A DNA stretch of 64,000 bases from Saccharothrix algeriensis (GTDB lineage: Bacteria; Actinomycetota; Actinomycetes; Mycobacteriales; Pseudonocardiaceae): positions 5,800,001 through 5,864,000 of the forward strand of contig NZ_JAFBCL010000001.1 of NCBI RefSeq assembly GCF_016907655.1. Reading direction: 5' to 3'. The notes beneath the pieces are model-generated. The model was not told where the DNA came from. It worked only from the letters and a program-made list of their open reading frames with translations, and made no database searches. Below, piece by piece: positions 58,830-64,000 of this stretch (the first letter of the stretch is position 1; each line of letters begins with the position of its first letter). A program made the translations under genes and the position numbers.

Positions 58830-59965
58830 CGCGCGCCCACCCTGGCCGCGTACTGCCCGAGCAGGACCTGCTGGATCTGCGTGGTGCCCTCGATGATCTC
58901 CAGCACCTTGGCGTCGCGGTAGTGCCGCTGCACCGCGCCCTCCCCGACCCCGTTCGCCCCGTGCAGCTGGACGGCGTCCGAAGCGGCCCGCACCGCCACG
59001 GTGGAGGCGCGGTACTTGGCCATCAGCGTGTGGTTGACCGCCTCCACCGAGCCCCGCTCCCGGCTCAGGCCCGCCCGGTGGCAGAGCAGCCGGGCCGCGG
59101 TGGTGTCGGTGACCAGGTCGGCCAGCACCGCCTGGACCAGCTGGTGGTTGCGGATCTCGGTGCCGTGCTGGGTGCGCTCGCCCGCGTAGGTCGCGCAGGC
59201 CCGCAGGCACGCCTCGGCCAGGCCGACGGCGCCGCACGCGGTGCTGTAGCGGCCGAGGTCCAGCGCGCCGGAGGCGACGAACGCCAGCCCCAGCCCCGGC
59301 CCGCCCACGATGCCGTCGCCCGGCACGGCGCAGCCGTCGAGGGTGATGTCGCCGAGCAGCGAGCCGCGCAGGCCCAGCAGCCCGGTGACGGGCGCGACGG
59401 ACAGGCCCGGGGTGTCGCGCTCGACCAGGAACGCGGTGTGCTTGCCGCCGAGGTCGGCGAAGACCAGGAACACGTCGGCGATCTGCGCGAAGCTGATCCA
59501 CTTCTTCGCGCCGTCGATGCGGTAGCCGCCCCCGTCGGGGCGCGCGGTGGTCTTCACCGCGCCCGCGTCGCTGCCCGCGGTCGGCTCGGTCAGCGCGAAC
59601 GCGGCGACCGCGGCGCCGCCCAGCAGCGGCCCGAGCCAGCGCTCCCGGTGCGCGTCGGAGCCCCACCGCAGCAGCGAGTGGATCACCATGTCCTCGACGG
59701 CGACGAAGTTGCGCACCGACTGGCACGCCCGGCCGATCTCCTCGGCGAGCAGGCCGTAGGCGACCATGCCCAGCCCGCCGCCGCCGTGCTCGGCGGGCAC
59801 CGCCGAGCCCAGGTAGCCGTGCTCGGCCAGCGCGGCGATCGACTCGCGGGAGATGGCCTGCTCGGCGTCGAACCGGGCGGCGTGCGGGGCCAGCTCCCGG
59901 TCGGCGAAGGCGCGGAACTCCTCGCCCCGCTCGGTCTGGGCGGGTGTGAGGTGCCCGGGGGTCAT
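58826..59965 (-). CDS. acyl-CoA dehydrogenase (carrier-protein-acting type)
   Basis: A 379-aa flavin dehydrogenase with the complete family pattern: LAEHGYLGSAVPAEHGGGGLG, ALTEPTAGSDAGAVKTTA (FAD), KKWISFAQIADVFLVFA, and the C-terminal DAVQLHGANGVGEG and KVLEIIEGTTQIQQ with the catalytic Glu. It is therefore a true alpha,beta-desaturase or oxidase. Relatives act on ACP-bound units, for example ZmaI in aminomalonyl-ACP formation and VioJ-type enzymes in dehydroamino acid formation. It is coupled by ATGA on both sides. Confidence 0.9.
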   Translation of the reverse strand: MTPGHLTPAQTERGEEFRAFADRELAPHAARFDAEQAISRESIAALAEHGYLGSAVPAEHGGGGLGMVAYGLLAEEIGRACQSVRNFVAVEDMVIHSLLRWGSDAHRERWLGPLLGGAAVAAFALTEPTAGSDAGAVKTTARPDGGGYRIDGAKKWISFAQIADVFLVFADLGGKHTAFLVERDTPGLSVAPVTGLLGLRGSLLGDITLDGCAVPGDGIVGGPGLGLAFVASGALDLGRYSTACGAVGLAEACLRACATYAGERTQHGTEIRNHQLVQAVLADLVTDTTAARLLCHRAGLSRERGSVEAVNHTLMAKYRASTVAVRAASDAVQLHGANGVGEGAVQRHYRDAKVLEIIEGTTQIQQVLLGQYAARVGAR

Positions 59966-61182
59966 GCCGATCCTCCTGCGGTGGTGTCGGGTCCGGTGAA
60001 GTCGGGTCCGGTGAAGTCGCGTCCGGTGAGGACGGCGAGGGCCACCTCGTCGGGGTCGAGCCGGCCGGCCGCGGCCTCGGCGCGCAGCGCGGCGACGGTG
60101 GCCGCCGACGAGTGGCAGACGTCCAGGCCCTCCAGCTCGGCGAGCATCGCCTTGGCGGTGACCAGCTCGTCCTGCGGCACGGCGACGATGGCGCCGCCGC
60201 CGGCGCGGGCGATCCCGTGCAGGTACGGGTAGGTCGCGCGGCCGTCGCCGAGCAGGATCGCCCTGGCCAGCCCGCGGGGGTCGGCCACCACGTCGGCGTC
60301 GGTCAGCTCGGCGCGGCCCTCGGCCCACGCCCGGGCCATCGGCGCGCAGGTGTCCTGCTGGGCCATCAGGAACCGGGGGCGCGCGGGCAGCCTGCCCAGG
60401 GCCAGGTACTCCTCGGTGCCCTTGTGCGCGGCCACGACCCCCATCCCGCTGCTGATCGCCTGGACGACGACGCCCGGGGCGGTCCCGGCCGCGCGCATCG
60501 CGTCGTAGGCTTCCAGGTAGGTCAGCTTCAGGCCCTCGCGCCTGGCCCAGTTGAAGAACCCGCCCTCCCACGTCAGGCCGCGGTCCCCGGCGAAGCGCAC
60601 CGCGACCGCGCTGGCCGTGGCGTAGCAGCCGTCGACGCAGGTGAGCGAGACCCGCTCGCCGGGGGAGAAGCGCTGGTCGCCGAGGAAGTCGGCGCCGCAG
60701 AAGAAGTGCGCGCGCATCGTGGCGTCGCCGCTGACGGCGCGGGCGAGCGCGGTGGAGCTGTTGCCGGTGCTGGAGGCCACCCACTCGGTGATGCCGAAGC
60801 GCCGGAACACCGCGAGCACGACCGCGGCGAAGCGGTCCTTGGTGGTGCCCGTCGGCTGGCGCGACTCGTCCTTGACCCACAGGCCCGGCACGCCGATGGC
60901 CTCGCCCAGCCGGGGCGCGGGCCTGCACGGGGTCGCGACGCTCAGCGCCGCGTCGGGCAGGTCGGCCGCGTCGACCGGGAGGAAGTCCAGGTAGGCCAGC
61001 TCGGGCCGGTGGTGCTCGCGCGGTGCGGCCCCGGTCAGGTCGAGCACCGGTTCCAGCGCGCCCGAGCAGGACGGGCAGCGCAGCAGGAAGCGGGGTCCGG
61101 TCCGCCAGTCGCAGCGCACGCACCGCAAGTGGAACGTGGTCGGCCCGCTCGCGGGGGTGCGCGGGTCGGTCGTGGTCTGCAT
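59962..61182 (-). CDS. threonine-synthase-like PLP enzyme with zinc ribbon
   Basis: A 406-aa fold-type II PLP enzyme. The N-terminal zinc ribbon has two CxxC pairs (CVRCDWRT and CPSCSGAL), typical of threonine or cysteate synthase. The PLP Lys lies in QPTGTTKDRFAAVVLAV, the phosphate/Asn block is VASSTGNSSTALARAV, and AISSGMGVVAAHKG is the C-terminal loop. No thrA or thrB is near, and an SbnB-like partner lies in the same locus. It may join glutamate to an activated Ser or Thr, an SbnA-like role, to make Dap or 2,3-diaminobutyrate. The C-terminus ends with a DFTGP repeat. Confidence 0.87.
   Translation of the reverse strand: MQTTTDPRTPASGPTTFHLRCVRCDWRTGPRFLLRCPSCSGALEPVLDLTGAAPREHHRPELAYLDFLPVDAADLPDAALSVATPCRPAPRLGEAIGVPGLWVKDESRQPTGTTKDRFAAVVLAVFRRFGITEWVASSTGNSSTALARAVSGDATMRAHFFCGADFLGDQRFSPGERVSLTCVDGCYATASAVAVRFAGDRGLTWEGGFFNWARREGLKLTYLEAYDAMRAAGTAPGVVVQAISSGMGVVAAHKGTEEYLALGRLPARPRFLMAQQDTCAPMARAWAEGRAELTDADVVADPRGLARAILLGDGRATYPYLHGIARAGGGAIVAVPQDELVTAKAMLAELEGLDVCHSSAATVAALRAEAAAGRLDPDEVALAVLTGRDFTGPDFTGPDTTAGGSA
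59986..60030. repeat. 15-bp tandem repeat in the PLP-enzyme 3' end
   Basis: Three units of GTCGGGTCCGGTGAA (59986-60000, 60001-60015, and 60016-60030 with two mismatches) encode, on the minus strand, a repeated Asp-Phe-Thr-Gly-Pro near the C-terminus. It is probably a replication-slippage tail with no functional load. Confidence 0.9.
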
Positions 61183-61202
61183 CGGTGCCCTGGCCTCTCG
61201 CT

Positions 61203-63818
61203 TCAGCTCGCTCGTCCTCGGTCGGTCAGCGCGGCCAGCGCCGCCCGCGGGCCCGCGCTGTCGTCGTCGCCGTTGCGCATGGTGGCGACCACGTCGACCG
61301 GCGTGCCCGCCGCGCACTGCAGCAGCGCGGGCGCCAGCACCGGGTGGGCGCTGACCTCCACCAGCACGTCGTGGTCGGGCAGCAGGCGGGCCACCGCCTC
61401 GGACAGCCGCACGGTCTGGCGCAGGTTCCTGGCGAAGTACGCCGCGTCCGCGGCGCGCCAGTCCAGTTCGGCGCCGGTGACCGACGAGACCACCGGCACC
61501 CGGCCCGGCTTCGGCCGCAGCGGCCCGACGGCGCGCACCAGGTCGTCCATGATCGGGTCGATGGCGGCGCTGTGCGCGGCCAGGTCCACGCGGACCATCG
61601 CGCACAGCACGTCGTCGGCCCGCAGCGCCGCGACCAGCTCGGCCAGCTCGGCGGCGGGCCCGGCCAGCACGGTGGTGCGCGGGCCGTTGTGCGCGGCGAC
61701 GCCGAGGGGGCTGCCGGCCGGCAGGCGGGCGCGCAGGTCGTCGGCGGACAGCTCGGCGACGGCCATGCCGTGCCCGGGACCGGCGACCCGGCGCTGCTGG
61801 TCGCTGTAGTGGTGGACGAGGCGGACCGCGTCGGGCAGGTCGAGGACGCCCGCGACCGCGCAGGCCGCGATCTCGCCGACGCTGTGCCCGACCACCGAGG
61901 ACGGCCGCACCCCGTGCGCCTCCAACCAGCGCGCGATGCCGACCTGCACGGCGAACACCACCGGCTGCATCACCCCGACGTCGTCGGTGCGGGCGGCGGG
62001 CTCGTCGAGGAACAACTCGTCCACGAGGGACCACCCGGTGTGCTCGGCCAGGGCGGACGCGCACTGCTCCAGCGCGGCCCGGAACACGGGCTCGGTGCGG
62101 AACATCGTGCGACCCATGCCCACCCACTGCTGGCCGTAGGGGGAGAAGACGAACGCCGCCCGCCCCCTGGTCTTCGCCGCCGCCACCGGCGGCGGCAGCC
62201 CGGCCACCCGCCGCGCGCCCGCGCCCAGGGCGCTGATCGGCAGGTCGGGCCGCGCCGCCGCGGCGGCGACGAGGTCGGTGAACCGGTCGAGCAGGGCCGC
62301 GGCGTCGGCCCGGGTGACCAGGTCGAGCGCGTAGGTCAGGCCGACGGCGATCCCGGCGCCCGCGCCGACCGGGCGTTCGACCAGCTCGAAGCGCAGGTCG
62401 AAGCGGGTGATGTGCTCCTCGACCGGCACCGGGGCCACCACGAGGCCGGGCATCGCCAGCTCGGCGGGCGCGGTGTTCTGGTAGGCCAGCACCACCTGGA
62501 CGAGCGGGTGCCACGCGGGCGAGCGGACCGGGTTCACCACCTGCACCAGGTGGTCGAACGGCACGTCCTGGTTGGCGAAGGCGGCCAGGTCGGTGGTGCG
62601 CACGCGGTTGACCAGCTCGGTGAACGAGGGGTCGCCGTCGGTGCGGGTGCGCAGCACCAGCGTGGTGACGAAGAAGCCCACCAGGTCGTCCAGCGCGGCG
62701 TCGGACCGGCCCGCCGACGGGATGCCGATGGCGATGTCCGTGCCCGCCCCCGCCAGGGTCAGCGCGGTCGCCAGCGCGGCCTGGGCGAGCATGAACACGC
62801 TGGCGCCGGTCTCCTTGGCCAGCCGGACCAGCGCCGCGTGCACCTCGCCGGGGATGACCCCGTCCACCCGGCCGCCCCGGTGGGACAGCACCGGCGGGCG
62901 CTCGCGCAGGCAGTCCAGGCGCAGCCGCTCGGGCATCCCGGCCAGCTCGCCGCGCCAGAACCGGCTCTGGCGGCTGAGCACGCTGTCCGGGTCGTCGGCC
63001 CGGCCGAGGACCTCGTGCTGCCACAGGGCGTAGTCGGCGTACTGCACCGGCAGCGGTTCCCAGTCCGGGGCCGCGCCGGCCCGCCGCGCGGCGTAGGCGG
63101 CGCCGAGGTCGCGCAGCAGCGGGGCCAGCGACCAGCCGTCGCAGGCGATGTGGTGCACCACGAGCAGCAGCACGTGGTCGTCGTCGGCCAGCCGCAGCAG
63201 CCGCGCGCGCAACGGCGTCTCCTCGGTGAGGTCGAACGGGTACCCGGCCGCCTCGGTCAGCGCCGCGGCCAGCCCGGCCCCGCTCACGGGCTCGACGGCC
63301 GGTTCGACCGGCGCCTCGTCGGGCTCCAGCACGACCTGCTGGGCGACGCCGTCCCAGTCCGGGTACGCGGTGCGCAGCACCTCGTGCCTGGCCACCAGGT
63401 CCCGCAGCGCGGCGGCGAGGGCCGCGGTGTCCAGCGGGCCGGTCAGCCGGTGGGCGATCGGCATGTTGTAGTGCGCGGCGTCGCCGTGCAGCCGGTTGAG
63501 GAACCACAGCCGTGCCTGCGCGGCCGACAGCGGCACCGCGTCCGGCCGGGCGGCCGGGACCAGCGGCGGGCGCCGCTCCCCGCCCTCGGCCAAGCGCTCG
63601 GACAGCCGGGCGACGGTGGGCGCCTCGAACACCGCGCGCAGCCCGATGTCCACGCCCAGCGCGGCGCGCACCCGGGCGATCAGCCGGGTGGCCAGCAGCG
63701 AGTGCCCGCCCAGCTCAAAGAACGAGTCGTCGACGCCGACCTCGGCCACGCCCAGCGTCTCGGCGAACACCGCGCGCAGCAGCCGCTGCCGGTCGTCGGC
63801 GGGTTCCCGGCCCGCCAT
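61203..63818 (-). CDS. T-C-AT hybrid: carrier, condensation and acyltransferase domains
   Basis: An 871-aa protein of unusual layout. T: FELGGHSLLATRL near residue 37. C: ~95-540 with VVHHIACDGWSLAPL near 220. AT: ~565-860, opening FVFSPYGQQWVGMG, active Ser in VVGHSVGEIAACAV near 642, then VAAHNGPRTTVLAG. The specificity position reads VRVDLAAHSAAIDP, neither HAFH (malonyl) nor YASH (methylmalonyl). No ketosynthase is attached. The AT may load an unusual extender or, like VinK, move an acyl unit between carriers. ATG 63818 shares its first base with the upstream stop. Confidence 0.9.
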   Translation of the reverse strand: MAGREPADDRQRLLRAVFAETLGVAEVGVDDSFFELGGHSLLATRLIARVRAALGVDIGLRAVFEAPTVARLSERLAEGGERRPPLVPAARPDAVPLSAAQARLWFLNRLHGDAAHYNMPIAHRLTGPLDTAALAAALRDLVARHEVLRTAYPDWDGVAQQVVLEPDEAPVEPAVEPVSGAGLAAALTEAAGYPFDLTEETPLRARLLRLADDDHVLLLVVHHIACDGWSLAPLLRDLGAAYAARRAGAAPDWEPLPVQYADYALWQHEVLGRADDPDSVLSRQSRFWRGELAGMPERLRLDCLRERPPVLSHRGGRVDGVIPGEVHAALVRLAKETGASVFMLAQAALATALTLAGAGTDIAIGIPSAGRSDAALDDLVGFFVTTLVLRTRTDGDPSFTELVNRVRTTDLAAFANQDVPFDHLVQVVNPVRSPAWHPLVQVVLAYQNTAPAELAMPGLVVAPVPVEEHITRFDLRFELVERPVGAGAGIAVGLTYALDLVTRADAAALLDRFTDLVAAAAARPDLPISALGAGARRVAGLPPPVAAAKTRGRAAFVFSPYGQQWVGMGRTMFRTEPVFRAALEQCASALAEHTGWSLVDELFLDEPAARTDDVGVMQPVVFAVQVGIARWLEAHGVRPSSVVGHSVGEIAACAVAGVLDLPDAVRLVHHYSDQQRRVAGPGHGMAVAELSADDLRARLPAGSPLGVAAHNGPRTTVLAGPAAELAELVAALRADDVLCAMVRVDLAAHSAAIDPIMDDLVRAVGPLRPKPGRVPVVSSVTGAELDWRAADAAYFARNLRQTVRLSEAVARLLPDHDVLVEVSAHPVLAPALLQCAAGTPVDVVATMRNGDDDSAGPRAALAALTDRGRAS

Positions 63819-64000
63819 CAGCGCGCCTCCCGCAGCCCGGCCCGCACCCGCTCGGGCCACCGCGCCCGGTCCAGGCCGTACTGGCAGAGGAAGGCGTAGG
63901 TCAGCCGCTCCAGGCCGAAGCCGGCGCAACCGCTGCGCACGGCCTCCCGCGGCTCGCCCGCGCCGATGTCGAACGCCTTGCCGAACAGGTCGTCGTGGAA
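63818..64000 (-). CDS. class II aaRS-like amino-acid:carrier-protein ligase, C-terminal fragment
   Basis: Sixty residues to a stop at 63818-63820; the gene continues past the right edge. The fragment reads FHDDLFGKAFDIGAGE, then SGCAGFGLERLTYAFLCQYGLD and WPERVRAG. That is the motif-3 end (GFGLER) of a seryl-tRNA-synthetase-like protein, specifically like the truncated amino-acid:[carrier-protein] ligases that load Gly or Ala onto a small ACP. The zinc-ligand Cys sits just before GFGLER. The ACP at 55311-55568 is the natural partner. It overlaps the T-C-AT start by one base, so it is in the same operon. Confidence 0.8.
   Translation of the reverse strand, partial: FHDDLFGKAFDIGAGEPREAVRSGCAGFGLERLTYAFLCQYGLDRARWPERVRAGLREAR

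Overview
The window is very GC-rich DNA with strong third-position GC bias, dense ATGA/GTGA start-stop overlaps and several specialised-metabolism operons. It looks like an actinomycete chromosome, and the gene mix suggests Pseudonocardiales (Saccharothrix, Lentzea or Actinosynnema type); that placement is inference. I see no rRNA, tRNA, CRISPR array, insertion sequence or phage gene.

Region 1 (about 1.2-12.4 kb) is a phosphonate biosynthesis locus. A phosphoenolpyruvate mutase (pepM, + strand, with the diagnostic EDK-x5-NS motif) diverges from a tightly coupled ten-gene minus-strand operon. In order of transcription the operon holds a phosphoglycerate-dehydrogenase-like reductase, a zinc alcohol dehydrogenase, an ArgC-like acyl-phosphate reductase, a phosphoglycerate-kinase-like kinase, an iron alcohol dehydrogenase, a guanylate-kinase-like protein, a Nudix protein, a two-subunit transketolase and an NDK-like protein. 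The set reads as PEP -> phosphonopyruvate -> phosphonolactate -> acyl phosphate -> aldehyde -> 2,3-dihydroxypropylphosphonate -> ketone -> TPP-dependent ketol transfer. This is the route described for valinophos and phosphonothrixin, here with three extra nucleotide-kinase or Nudix-like genes. A convergent, truncated GMC oxidoreductase lies at the left edge.

Region 2 (about 13.4-34.2 kb, + strand) is one NRPS operon. It carries an acyl-AMP ligase, a LysA-fold decarboxylase, an acyl-CoA-dehydrogenase-like flavoprotein and an ACP that could build a carrier-bound amino acyl unit. It also has two ABC exporters, a free condensation protein, an EntF-like C-A(Ser)-T-TE synthetase, an MbtH protein, an A-T-C-A-T synthetase and a PhyH-type hydroxylase.

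Region 3 (about 34.2-41.2 kb, - strand) looks like an undescribed RiPP-type system. A 20-residue Lys/Arg-rich peptide gene with a strong ribosome-binding site is followed by a perfect hairpin, then two M16 metallopeptidases separated by a GNAT acetyltransferase, a nucleotidyltransferase-like protein, and an ABC-2 exporter (one ATPase, two permeases). No lanthionine, YcaO, radical-SAM or lasso enzyme is present.

Region 4 (about 42.4-50 kb) holds a StrR/ParB-like regulator, an NmrA-type reductase with a divergent TetR regulator and its likely operator repeats, a two-component system with a CPBP protease, a DHFR/RibD-like reductase and a secreted beta-propeller-like protein.

Region 5 (about 50.6-64 kb, running off the right edge) is a second assembly-line locus. 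It has a heterodimeric ABC exporter with one degenerate ATP site, an SbnB-like dehydrogenase, an ACP, a TobZ/NodU-type carbamoyltransferase, a condensation-like protein, an acyl-CoA dehydrogenase, a threonine-synthase-like PLP enzyme, an unusual T-C-AT protein, and the C-terminus of a class II aaRS-like amino-acid:carrier-protein ligase. Several of its genes are of the same kinds as genes in region 2, so the two may cooperate in one pathway or be related cassettes.
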